Positions 16,301-26,800 of a stretch of DNA of 64,000 nucleotides are shown in pieces. Below the pieces are notes generated by a model. The model was not told where the DNA came from. It made no database searches and saw nothing but the letters and a program-made list of their open reading frames with translations. Positions within the stretch are counted from its first letter, which is position 1. The number at the start of each line of letters is the position of its first letter. This DNA is from Lachnospiraceae bacterium (GTDB taxonomy: Bacteria > Bacillota > Clostridia > Lachnospirales > Lachnospiraceae): the NCBI GenBank assembly GCA_009911185.1, contig QXWW01000019.1, forward strand, positions 1 to 64,000, written 5' to 3'. Both the position numbers and the translations under genes were made by a program.

Positions 16301-19300
16301 CTATTTTATCTTATTTTTCCAGCTCAGCCCTCTCTGACAAAGCAGCTTTTTATACGTCACTTTCCTGTCCTTAGGCACCTGGACAACGGCCTTTACAGGA
16401 ATACCTTTGAAGGCGTTTTTGCTCACTCCTTTTGTAGTAAGTTTCTGAGATTTAATGTCAAGTTTCTTTAATTTCTTACAACCAGAAAACGCATTAGAAC
16501 CGATCTTCGTTACTTTTGCCGGAATCATCAGGCTTGTTAATTTTGTGCAGTTACTAAATGCATTTGCACCTATTACCGTCACATTTTTCCCTATTGTAAT
16601 GGAAGTGAGATTCTTACAGCCGGAAAATGCTTTCGTACCGATTGCGGTCACGTTGCCCCCGATAACAACCTTCTTCAATTTTCCATTGTTCTTAAATGCG
16701 CATTTAGAAATAGATGTCACTTTGCACACTATACCGTCTTCTGTTTTAACTGTAGCTGGAATTTTGATTGTTGTCGCTTTAGAATTTATACTTTCTACAT
16801 ATTCTACACAAACCATTCCATCCGCCACAGAAGTGATTTCATATTCAGCGCCGCTTTGGGTATCTTCTACCATATCTCCAGCCTCTAAGACATCTGCTTC
16901 TTCCCCGTCATCTATGTCTGGTGTATTGTCTCCAGCCAGATCTGAATCATTCTCACCCGGATTTGTTTCATCCTCTATATCTGCCTGATCTTTATCTGGA
17001 TTCTTTCCTTCGTCTGTCTCCGTTTTGTCCTTATCTGAGTTGTCTTTATCATCCGGGCTATCACCTTCTATTTGTCCTGTGGCAGGGATTAACTCTGTTT
17101 TCATTTCTCCGCACACAATGCATGCGTATGTACAGATTCCATTTGTAGTTGCCGTTGCTTTTAATGTCACTTTTCCTGCATCCCAGGTATGTCCTGTGGC
17201 AGGAATTGATTCTGTGTAACTGTCTCCGCAATTACAACATACATATTTATGATATCCATCTACGGTACAGGTGGCTCCTTTTGTATCACTTAACACATAA
17301 TTATGCTCTTTTTCAGTCATGTCAGATCCCACTTGAACCTCTATGGATTGGTTCAAACCATAATATGAAATTGTAACCTTTTGCATACCATTTTTGTCTG
17401 GATTGAATCCGCTAATCGTATAATCCGTCACGTTTCTTTTTGAGCCATCTGAAAATCCTGCCTCAACTACGATGCTGTTTTTATCAAATCTATCGCCCGC
17501 CTGATAAACCGTTTTTGTGTGGCTGCTCACTTGTAAAGAAGTTAGCACGGATTCCATAACAAAAGCATTCACGCCGGAAGACAGTATCATGTAGTCATTC
17601 CATGTTCCATCTTCATACATACCAATATAATTTTCTTTTGCATATTCACCATAGGGATCTCTAATCTGGCAGCTTCCATGATTATGATAATTCGGCTCTC
17701 CCACTCGCCAATTTGAATATGTAAATTCTTCCCCGCTTGCAATTACCCATCTGAAGTTCACCGCATCCTTGCGAATGCCTCCGATATACGCAGCACTTCC
17801 GTAATTATTTACTAACGCGGCAACTTTATTGTTTTCCTCTTCGCTCGTAATTGCCGCCAGATAACTGTTTTTATCTTCACAATAAAATTTTGCCTGCCGC
17901 CAATTGACATTTTGCTTTTCTACTAATTGATATAAATGCCCCTGAAACACAGCGGAATGTTCTACCGAAGTTTCGTAATCATAGCCGACGGCTATCGTAA
18001 TACAATTATCATTTACAGAACCGGAATAACTTGAAACAGGAGATTTAACACTTGCATATATTTTATAAATTCCTTTTGTATCTGCACTGAAATCATATGT
18101 ATTTTTTGTTCCCAGATTTAGGGTGGTGGTTCTTCCATCCGGGGATATGACATGCAGCTTATAATCCACTGCATATAAAGCATTGGAAACTGTTATCTTT
18201 GTTTTTTCTCCAATATCAATACTTGAATTGTCTGAAACTAAAGTATAGCTCATCTTATCACGCCCTCCATCTAAGCCATAGATAGAAAACGTCTGCGCTC
18301 CTGTATTATTAATGGACCACATTTGTATATTTGTGCCATCCGCCTGATTGTCACCGGATAAATCCAAATTCCGCCCTGAACAACCAGCTTTCAGATAACG
18401 GGAACCATCCGGACGCATTAACACAAACCATTGTTGCGATGCCGAACCATCGTTTTCACTGCATATTACATTTGCTCCTTCTTCATCTTTTGAATCTTCA
18501 ACCGTCAATACCTTTCCATTGTAATATGATTGAATCGTATAATGTCCATTTTGTGGATTTCTGACAAAATGCCATAACTCCCGCGCCATATTTTCACTGT
18601 TTTCAGTTCCCAATACCACATTATTATTATCATCCTGCATAATTGGTTTCCAATGATTGGAATTCATAATAAACGCGGAAAAATCCTCTCCTACATCTAT
18701 TACTTCAGAACATATATCTATTGCAAACTTTTGGGAGTCTGTATTATTAACCGTCCATAAATGCATATTATTCCCATCAGAAGTATTTCCACCTGCCAGA
18801 TCCAATACCCTTGACTGTGAACATTCCGGCCGAAAATACAATGTGCCGTCCTCTTTTTGATAGATAAACCAATTCTGCGCAGTACTTCCATTCATTGGGG
18901 CACAGCATACATTTCCCCCATCAGAATCATCAAAGTTATGTAAATCCAAACAATAATTTATATTTAAACACGACTGGATTCTATAAGAACCATTGCTATT
19001 TCTGGTGAATTTCCAAATCTGTCTTGCTATTTTTTCATTCATGGAAGTCCCCAGTACCGCATTATAATTACTGTTTGTTATTAATTTGCCACTTGCACAA
19101 TGTCGAATTCTGGCAGAAAAACTATCACCAGGATTAATTAAATTTCCCGGAGAATCCTGCGGAGTGGAAGGGACAGAAGATGATACAGTATAATTATTTG
19201 CGTGATACAGTGACATTGCCCTGTTCGCAGTGTCAAAAGCTGACCAGCTTATAGTATAATTTTTAATCGTATTTCTCCCATCACTATTACAATCAAATAC

Positions 19301-19747
19301 TTCTATCCCACTGTCATTGACACCTGCCAATATCATAGAATGCGGTCCTCTTCCCCTTGCCGTGCTTCTCTGAACCTGAATATAATCGCCTGGAACCCCT
19401 TTTTGCAGTAACGCCTTCGCCGTATCTGCGTTTAAATTCCCCGGTTCTATTATGCCAACGGTCTGAGCATTCGGATTTGTTATTTTATAATTTGCTGATT
19501 CTGGATACGGCCCAATATATACGCCGAAAATTTTTAAAAAGATCCAATTTGCAAACCCTTTGCACTGCGCCCCCATATGCATCTGATTTGAATTTGCCGT
19601 TTTCCCATTATACTGGCTTATGTACGAATTTAACTGGGAAACCACCTCATTCTGAGACACTGCCTGTACGTCTAAATCAAACGTAAACAACAGGCTTGCT
19701 GCCAGAACAAAACTCATTACAAAACTGATCACTCTCTTTTTCTTCAT
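16301..19747 (-). CDS. Secreted papain-fold / ricin / C-type lectin / LRR protein
   Basis: A 1148-residue exported protein with a signal peptide ending near VQA-30. Domains in order: a papain-fold NlpC/CHAP-like domain (about 31-185) with Cys62 in GAQCKGFANW and His136 in RGPHSMIL; two ricin-type beta-trefoils (about 207-345 and 355-492); a beta domain (500-590); a C-type lectin domain (about 600-732, with WND and a late Cys-poor core); a Big_3 Ig-like domain (735-806); two Cys-pair modules (815-890); an acidic Asp/Lys linker (895-965); and BspA-type leucine-rich repeats (1000-1110) with a basic end. It probably binds glycans on mucus or neighbouring cells while cutting peptide or amide bonds. 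No sortase motif is seen; the repeats may anchor it. It follows the WG lipoprotein gene by 88 nt and may share its switchable promoter. Confidence 0.85.
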   Translation of the reverse strand: MKKKRVISFVMSFVLAASLLFTFDLDVQAVSQNEVVSQLNSYISQYNGKTANSNQMHMGAQCKGFANWIFLKIFGVYIGPYPESANYKITNPNAQTVGIIEPGNLNADTAKALLQKGVPGDYIQVQRSTARGRGPHSMILAGVNDSGIEVFDCNSDGRNTIKNYTISWSAFDTANRAMSLYHANNYTVSSSVPSTPQDSPGNLINPGDSFSARIRHCASGKLITNSNYNAVLGTSMNEKIARQIWKFTRNSNGSYRIQSCLNINYCLDLHNFDDSDGGNVCCAPMNGSTAQNWFIYQKEDGTLYFRPECSQSRVLDLAGGNTSDGNNMHLWTVNNTDSQKFAIDICSEVIDVGEDFSAFIMNSNHWKPIMQDDNNNVVLGTENSENMARELWHFVRNPQNGHYTIQSYYNGKVLTVEDSKDEEGANVICSENDGSASQQWFVLMRPDGSRYLKAGCSGRNLDLSGDNQADGTNIQMWSINNTGAQTFSIYGLDGGRDKMSYTLVSDNSSIDIGEKTKITVSNALYAVDYKLHVISPDGRTTTLNLGTKNTYDFSADTKGIYKIYASVKSPVSSYSGSVNDNCITIAVGYDYETSVEHSAVFQGHLYQLVEKQNVNWRQAKFYCEDKNSYLAAITSEEENNKVAALVNNYGSAAYIGGIRKDAVNFRWVIASGEEFTYSNWRVGEPNYHNHGSCQIRDPYGEYAKENYIGMYEDGTWNDYMILSSGVNAFVMESVLTSLQVSSHTKTVYQAGDRFDKNSIVVEAGFSDGSKRNVTDYTISGFNPDKNGMQKVTISYYGLNQSIEVQVGSDMTEKEHNYVLSDTKGATCTVDGYHKYVCCNCGDSYTESIPATGHTWDAGKVTLKATATTNGICTYACIVCGEMKTELIPATGQIEGDSPDDKDNSDKDKTETDEGKNPDKDQADIEDETNPGENDSDLAGDNTPDIDDGEEADVLEAGDMVEDTQSGAEYEITSVADGMVCVEYVESINSKATTIKIPATVKTEDGIVCKVTSISKCAFKNNGKLKKVVIGGNVTAIGTKAFSGCKNLTSITIGKNVTVIGANAFSNCTKLTSLMIPAKVTKIGSNAFSGCKKLKKLDIKSQKLTTKGVSKNAFKGIPVKAVVQVPKDRKVTYKKLLCQRGLSWKNKIK

Positions 19748-19835
19748 AGCTTTTCCTCCTTTTGCTTTTCATCATCTCTTAAAATTTTTGATTCAGTGTG
19801 CTGTCTGATCTATATTCAGACGTACACTGGTAACA

Positions 19836-21242
19836 TCAATCAACTTGCAGCGAACGCCCTTTTGCAATAACAAAATTACAAAATTCATAATCTTCACCAT
19901 ATTGTGTACATAAACCAAACATTCCCTCGCTCGTTAAAAATTTCAAATTGTCATCTTCAAGCAATGAGTCTCTGCTATCCGTTTCTCCAAATGGAATAAC
20001 AACATTCCCATCATAATCAACGATCCCCCATTCACTATCGATATTTTCCAGCCAAAGAACCCCATCATTAAAAGAATAATCTACAAAACGTTCCTCAAAT
20101 AACGGTTTTTCATTTTTGTAAAATTGGTAAAGATCACCCGATTCTTTCACAATGATCTGCGCATTCCATGCACTATCATGAATAAATTCTGTTTCGGCTA
20201 CGGTATTCGAGGCAAGGTCAAATTCGAAAAGATTTACGCTTTCCATAGAATGCACTAAAATAATTTTCTGTTCCTCTGCTATCGGCTCCACAATATTGGC
20301 GTTCACATCTCCTAACTCTGATATAATATTTCCATTCATATCAATAAGATATACTCCTTTTCCCAATATAGTCACTCCCAACTTATCGCCAGCAACAAGC
20401 CATTGGAACATAATAATATCTTTTTCATCAGAAGATATTAGCAAATTCTCACTCAGGTCATAAACATCTCCGGCTACCAGATTTAACTCACATGTATCTC
20501 CTCCTTGACTGTCACTCATAAACCCCATACCTGTTTTCGAACGAAATAAATATCCAGTCCCAAAGCAACAGTCATATATGCCACGAAACGCTTTTAAGAC
20601 ATCTCCATTTTCATCCAATAGAAACTGTTCTCCCCCTTCACGCCCCGTATATCCGTCCTCTGCATTCCCCGATTGATTCGCCTCTTTGAACGCCAGCCAT
20701 CCAATATCTCCCGCTGTTGCAATGTCATCATATTTCCCCATTTGTATACATTCTTCCCCCTTTAAATTTAAAATCCCGGTATCTTCTCCTAAAGACGCCC
20801 GAATATATTCCTGCCCATTCATAAATACAAAAGTTAATCTCTCGTATTCCGGTTCCAGCAGCACATTTCCCTGATCATCCAAAAGTCCGTATAACTCAAC
20901 TTCTTCACTTCTTTGAACAATCAATGCGTTTTTTCTATATGCAACCGGAATATACCTCGTTCTAATTACAACACTATCTGAGTCCGCTTCCATACCTAAT
21001 TGTTCATCATCTTCCGTGTCCATATTAAGCCCATTTTCTTTGTCTGGCATTTCATCTGTATAGGTTTCTGTTGTTTCACTTTCAGCTATATCATCACTCC
21101 GCTGTTCTATTTGTGTTACCGTCTCACCTTTTTCATCATAAGGCTTATTTTCTTTTGTACTGCACCCTGCACAAAGACTTAAAGCAACAACGACTGCCGC
21201 CATTGCGCATTTCCCTATAACGTTAATTTTTCTTCCTCTCAT
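19836..21242 (-). CDS. WG-repeat surface lipoprotein
   Basis: A 468-residue lipoprotein with lipobox SLCAGC near residue 27, then an acidic, probably disordered stretch (30-90). The body contains WG/KWG-type beta repeats, seen at LYGLLDDQGNVLLEPEYERL near residue 125 and WGIVDYDGNVVIPFGE near residue 430, with weaker copies between. Such repeats form extracellular beta structures, and their ligands are mostly unknown. ATG codons lie at 21245 and 21242; the second has better spacing from the GAGGGGG site. It is the first gene downstream of the recombination sites and 88 nt upstream of the lectin-protein gene, so it would be the first target of an inverting promoter. Confidence 0.82.
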   Translation of the reverse strand: MRGRKINVIGKCAMAAVVVALSLCAGCSTKENKPYDEKGETVTQIEQRSDDIAESETTETYTDEMPDKENGLNMDTEDDEQLGMEADSDSVVIRTRYIPVAYRKNALIVQRSEEVELYGLLDDQGNVLLEPEYERLTFVFMNGQEYIRASLGEDTGILNLKGEECIQMGKYDDIATAGDIGWLAFKEANQSGNAEDGYTGREGGEQFLLDENGDVLKAFRGIYDCCFGTGYLFRSKTGMGFMSDSQGGDTCELNLVAGDVYDLSENLLISSDEKDIIMFQWLVAGDKLGVTILGKGVYLIDMNGNIISELGDVNANIVEPIAEEQKIILVHSMESVNLFEFDLASNTVAETEFIHDSAWNAQIIVKESGDLYQFYKNEKPLFEERFVDYSFNDGVLWLENIDSEWGIVDYDGNVVIPFGETDSRDSLLEDDNLKFLTSEGMFGLCTQYGEDYEFCNFVIAKGRSLQVD

Positions 21243-21373
21243 CATTGATCCCCCTCTGATTTAAATTTGAGGCCTCATGTTCTGTTGATATAAAACAGCG
21301 CTTCACAGTGAAACAACTGTAAGCCTGTTTCTTTTTTACACCTAAAATCCTCTATGCAATATTTTTTAAATTG

Positions 21374-21399
21374 ATATCAAAAAGTGTACCTTTTGACAA
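21374..21399. other. Hix-like recombination site 1
   Basis: A 24-bp quasi-palindrome, TATCAAAAAGT-GT-ACCTTTTGACA (core 21375-21398). The half-site TATCAAAAA is identical to that of the Hin recombination site hix. The central dinucleotide is GT. It lies about 130 bp upstream of the WG lipoprotein gene. The function is inferred from likeness to hix, from the second copy at 21532 and from the adjacent Hin-like gene. Confidence 0.65.
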
Positions 21400-21520
21400 T
21401 ACCTTCCATTTAAGGAAACCACACCCGACAATCGCAAATTCGCAAAAATCATACGGAAAAATATGCGTAAACCCATAATTTTTCTTGCACTATATAAAAA
21501 AACATGGTAAAATTTACCAT

Positions 21521-21544
<24 letters not shown>
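21387..21544. other. Predicted 158-bp invertible DNA segment
   Basis: The DNA between the central dinucleotides of the two hix-like sites. Site 1 has centre GT and site 2 has AC on the plus strand, so they match only in inverted orientation, which predicts inversion and not deletion. The segment has no reading frame. It carries one recognisable promoter (21485-21513), now pointing away from the lipoprotein gene. Flipping would aim it at the WG lipoprotein and lectin genes. Confidence 0.55.
21485..21513 (+). promoter_or_regulatory. Promoter inside the invertible segment
   Basis: TTGCAC (21485-21490), a 17-bp spacer and TAAAAT (21508-21513), overlapping a dyad ATGGTAAA-a-TTTACCAT. In the present orientation its transcript would run straight into the hairpin at 21521-21568 and stop. 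The -35 box is only a partial match, so it may be weak. Confidence 0.45.
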
Positions 21545-22480
<936 letters not shown>

Positions 22481-22996
22481 ATGCCAGATTATCAACGTCT
22501 GAACCATGAATTTTCCCCTGTTTACAACAGGGAATCCAGAATTCTGATTCTGGGAACATTTCCTTCGGTAAAATCCAGGGAACAGAACTTCTATTACGGA
22601 CATACACAAAACCGCTTTTGGAAAGTACTCGCGCATATTACAGGAGAACCGCTTCCAACAACCATAGATGAAAAACAACAGTTTTTACTCTCCCGCCGCA
22701 TCGCGATTTGGGATGTCATCCAAAGCTGTGAAATTATCGGCTCTTCTGACAGCAGCATCCGCGACGTAGTTCCCGCGGATATCAAAGGTTTACTAACTCA
22801 GACGTCCATCGCAGCAATCTTTGGCAATGGAACGAAAGCCTGCCAGCTATTTGAGAAATATACCGCACCGACACTTTTTGATTTTCCAAACTGGCAGGCA
22901 ATTAAAAAACTGCCTTCCACCAGCCCCGCCAACGCTTCCTGGTCTTTGGAACGTCTGTGCAGCAACTGGCAGGAACATTTGCAGCCTTATCTTTAA
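22481..22996 (+). CDS. DNA-deoxyinosine glycosylase (uracil-DNA glycosylase family 6)
   Basis: A 171-residue base-excision repair enzyme of the hypoxanthine-DNA glycosylase family, which removes deaminated adenine from DNA. The signature ILILGTFPSVKSRE, followed by FYYGHTQNRFWKVL, spans residues 21-48 and corresponds to the active-site region; an Asn lies in the conserved QNRFW. The conserved LPSTSPANASWSLERL near residue 143 is the second family motif. The start follows GGAAGGAGGG. It is a lone plus-strand gene. The neighbours give no functional link. Confidence 0.9.
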   Translation: MPDYQRLNHEFSPVYNRESRILILGTFPSVKSREQNFYYGHTQNRFWKVLAHITGEPLPTTIDEKQQFLLSRRIAIWDVIQSCEIIGSSDSSIRDVVPADIKGLLTQTSIAAIFGNGTKACQLFEKYTAPTLFDFPNWQAIKKLPSTSPANASWSLERLCSNWQEHLQPYL

Positions 22997-23000
22997 AGTA

Positions 23001-23057
23001 AAAGCGTCAAAAAGTCTGAATACACCCATTCGGAACATTCAAACCTTTTGACGCTTT
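23001..23057. terminator. Bidirectional terminator between convergent genes
   Basis: AAAGCGTCAAAA (23001-23012) pairs perfectly with TTTTGACGCTTT (23046-23057); a small GAAT/ATTC stem lies inside. It stands between the glycosylase gene (plus, stop at 22996) and the cohesin-like gene (minus, stop at 23132). Confidence 0.75.
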
Positions 23058-23131
23058 CACTCTTAAGCAAAACCCCGCTGCAACTTCCTATAACTGTCAA
23101 TCGTGATAGCAGTTAACTCTTTTCCTTCGTT

Positions 23132-23821
23132 TTATCCGTATTTTTTACTGCGGACGAGTCTTGCCATCACCAGCGCCGCCCCCCAGCAAAGCAGGGCAAA
23201 ACCCGCCGCATTGGTTTCATCTCCGGTGCGGACCGGATTGCCGGAAGCAAAATCAGGCCGCAGACGGTCCATAATCCAGTCAGGAGTTACTGTAAGCCGC
23301 TCTTCTTTGGAATACACTTCTGCCACCTCTGTTTCCACTACAATCTCTTTTCTGTTTGCCGCTTCCTTTGCCTCCCAGACCACCGTAAGAAGATTCCCTT
23401 CTCCGGTAAACTTTTCCGTATCTGCCCAGGCATAAGATACCATATCCTGACCAGACTCTGCAACCGCCGTATTGATATCTTCCAACGCCCAGAGTTTTCC
23501 TCCCTGTACGTCTGTAACATTCAATAACTCGCTGGGATAATATATTTTTATCCTGCCGCTGCTGACCTGGCTGTCTTTGGCCAGTTTAACGGTCAGCGTC
23601 ACCGTCCTGCCCTGGCCGGCCAGCCGGGTAAGTATCATCCCCTGCCGGACGGAAGACAGGGAGGTTCCTGTACCTGTCTGCTCTGCCGCTGGCTGCTGCC
23701 CGGCTGGCGAGGCATTTACCGGAAAGCACAGAAAACTGCCGCAAACTGCCGCCAGCAAAAACGCAAGAAAGCACGGCTTCCACCTGTATGTCCTGCGGCT
23801 GTTCGTTTTTAAACTCCTCAT
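23132..23821 (-). CDS. Membrane-anchored cohesin-like protein
   Basis: A 229-residue exported protein: signal peptide (about 12-37), a cohesin-like beta domain (about 70-175, with RTVTLTVKL, RIKIYYPSELLNVTDV, GNLLTVVWEA and VVETEVAEVYS in the order of cohesin strands), a short spacer, then a C-terminal membrane helix (about 204-221) ending in RSKKYG. The start ATG overlaps the stop of the preceding protease gene by 4 nt (ATGA), so the two are translated together. The protease has a dockerin module, the natural partner of cohesins. I infer that this protein tethers the protease to the cell surface. A canonical LPXTG motif is absent. Confidence 0.7.
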   Translation of the reverse strand: MRSLKTNSRRTYRWKPCFLAFLLAAVCGSFLCFPVNASPAGQQPAAEQTGTGTSLSSVRQGMILTRLAGQGRTVTLTVKLAKDSQVSSGRIKIYYPSELLNVTDVQGGKLWALEDINTAVAESGQDMVSYAWADTEKFTGEGNLLTVVWEAKEAANRKEIVVETEVAEVYSKEERLTVTPDWIMDRLRPDFASGNPVRTGDETNAAGFALLCWGAALVMARLVRSKKYG

Positions 23822-26800
23822 TGGCCGCCCTCCTTCCTGCATACAAAGGAATATCCATCCAGCCCAGATGTGCCGCTGGTAAATACAAACGGCCACGCCC
23901 CCTCCGGAAAATCTCCAAGATAATATGTGTCGACCGTATGTTCTTTTCCAGATTTCTTACAGGATACTGCATATAGGCTCGCCGTATGATTCCTATCATA
24001 CACACTCCAGAAAATATATCCGCTGTCCGGTTCATAATAAAGAGAGTTACGACTTTCTTCCTCTCCCGTACTGATTCCTGTATTTCCCACCTCTTTTAAA
24101 ATATTTTTATAGACATATTCCTCACTTTTCGCAGCATATCCCATTTCATAAAGCTTTCCGCTCTGGGTCACAACATAAAACCAGTCTGTCATGCCATATT
24201 TACCTTCATTGCTGCTACCCGCATAAGTAATTCCCATCAGTTTATCTCCCAGCGTAACATCATAAACGCTTACAAATCCCTGCACGGTATATATATTCTC
24301 ACGCTCAAAACAATTCAGTTCTGTGCCGCCAACACTAAATACCAGATTCGTATTGGGACTGTACGCCAGATCTGAAATCTTCCACTCCAGATTTCCTTTG
24401 GAAATTGTCTGATACTGGCGGGCAGGATCCATGAGATATACAGCAGATCCTTCTCCGGCCTCCTCCACCGCCAAAATCTTGTCCTCTACTGCCGAGGCTG
24501 CTAGATAATAGCGATTTTTTTTGATTTGAGACAGCTTTGTATATTCCGGCAGCTTTGCCGTATTCACACTGCCAAACCAGGTTTTTCCATCTCCATTCCA
24601 TATAATTCCATTCAGGGAAACCTGGATTTCCTCTACCGTAACCTGGCATACGGCAATTTCCGCTCTGCCCTCTGCATTTTTCGCGTTTGTTGTGGCAATG
24701 ATTCTGGTACGTCCCGGCGCCATGCCGGTTACATTTCCCTTTTGATCCACTGCGGCAATACTGTCGTTCTCACTGCGGAACGTCACCGTATCATCCAAAA
24801 CACCTTCCGGACTTACCACCGCTTTCAGCCGCTTTGTATTTCTCTTAATCAGTTTCAGTTCCGATTGATCCAACGTTACCCCGTCCGTGCAGGAGGTATC
24901 CGCGCTCCCGCTCCGGTTCACCCGGTAAAAAGCCGTGTTTCCGGCATAATCAATAAGTTTCAGATAAAATACTTTTTTCGGATCTTTTATGGTTATCTGC
25001 ACTGCAAGCCCCGGCTTTTTCTGGTTTACACTATAAGCTTTCAGCAATGTCTCTCTGTCTCTGTCATACACTTTTACTGCCGCCGTATAGCGGTTATCCC
25101 GAAATTTCAGACAAATCGACCCCGGACCTTCATCCTCCATTGCCAGCAGTTTCGGCTTGGTGTTATCAATCGTAAGCGGTACGCTGAATACAGCTCCATC
25201 GGCCGCTTTCTGCGGTTTATCCCGGTAATATTCGGGCAGCGCCCTGACCATGAATCGTACCCTGGTTCCCTCCGGCAGCAGCTTTCCCTGCCTGTCTGTC
25301 CCGCTCCAATCCAAAACGGAAGTATATTCTCTATTAAACCATTTCCCTTCCCTGGAATCATAATAGACGCCTGGATAGTTTTCCTCCTGATACTGGTAAT
25401 AAACTTTCCCCGTCTTATCATCGACAATACTGGTTTCTATCCGCGCTGCATTTCGAATCAGCGTATAGGCCGCACTTTCAATCCGGTCGCCGGACGCCGT
25501 CGAAAACGCATTACGGTCTGGCAGGTATTCCCGATCTCCCCCCTCCAGATACAGGTTGGAGCCGTAGTAAAAATTGCGCTCTTCCTCTGCCCGGTAATAA
25601 TTCAGATAATTGGCAACATTCACATCTGAATATGTCATCCCCTCCTGTTTGCCGCCGTTATAAAACTGCAGATAGTCGAATGGCTCAAACATAGAAGATT
25701 CCGTCCAGTTTCCATAAAATGCCAGCAACGGAACAGACAGCTCCACGGCTCCTTTCAGATACACAAAACCTTCCACATACATGCCATGTCTAAAACTGTT
25801 GTCCAGATAATTTCTGTCTTTGGCAGACAATTCTATCTTTACTGATACCTGCGCCTGCTCCTTTACTTCCAGGACTTTCTCCTGAAAATCTGCCGAAGGC
25901 GTTTCTGCTTGTAATTCTTTCAAAAAACCGTACACATCGGCGGTATCTATTACGCCGTCCTTATGAAAATCAAACTTTTCCTGATTGCGCTCCACGCGTT
26001 CGAAAAGCGTAGACTGATTGACATGACAAAGCAACTTTGCCGCATCCTCCTGGTTCACCTTCCCATCCCCGTTCAGGTCATAGAACAATACCTGATTTTG
26101 AGAAGAAAACGTCACCTGCGGTTGCAGTTTATGAGAGCTTCCCGCAATCCATTTTTCTTGTAAAAGCTCTTCCGTAAGTATAGAGCTGTCCAGGGAATAA
26201 TACTGATTTTTCCCGGATATGTTGTAAACGGAAAAAGAGAACTCATAAATGCCTCTGCGTTTTGGATCGTCCCCCAGCTCCGCCTTCACCTTGCCGTCGT
26301 TCCCCGCTTTGCCGTTCACCAGAAGATACGCCGGAGTTGTAGTGGCTGCGTGCACATTGGCAAGGCCGCCGCCCTGTTTTCTGGGAGAATACTCTTCGTT
26401 ATCCTCCTCTTTCAGGGGAACCGCCGTGCTCAACAAAAGAGATTGTATCAACGCTCTCTTGCCAAGTCCGGTCTTTTCTTCCAGATTGCTTCGCTTTATA
26501 TACTCCGATACCAGAGCGCTCATGCCCGCAATGCTGGGAGCCGCCATAGAGGTGCCGCTCATACACCCATAAGTCCCCTGATCCATGGCAGAATAAATTT
26601 CCTCTCCCGGCGCCGTAATTTCCGGCTTTAAAGAGAGGTCGCCAGGGACGCCCCAGGCTGAAAAACTGCTCATCTTATACCCTTTTGCAGCCTCACGGCT
26701 GGAGACTGGCTGCGGCAGAATGCTAATCACGCTTTCCCGTTCTGGCGCCGACAGTTCCCAACTGTCCGCCCATCCTAATATGGCGCAGGGAATCACTGCC

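Noticed and set aside
21246-21374. Constitutive promoter for the WG lipoprotein outside the invertible segment
   Set aside because: The best candidate (TTGTTT with an 18-bp spacer and TATATC near 21285-21315) is weak at both boxes; it cannot be excluded but is not annotated.
24526-25629. Long plus-strand reading frame of 367 codons
   Set aside because: It is antisense to the protease gene, has no ribosome site and encodes a basic, low-complexity product; it is a shadow of the real gene. The same holds for the plus-strand frame at 26856-27818.
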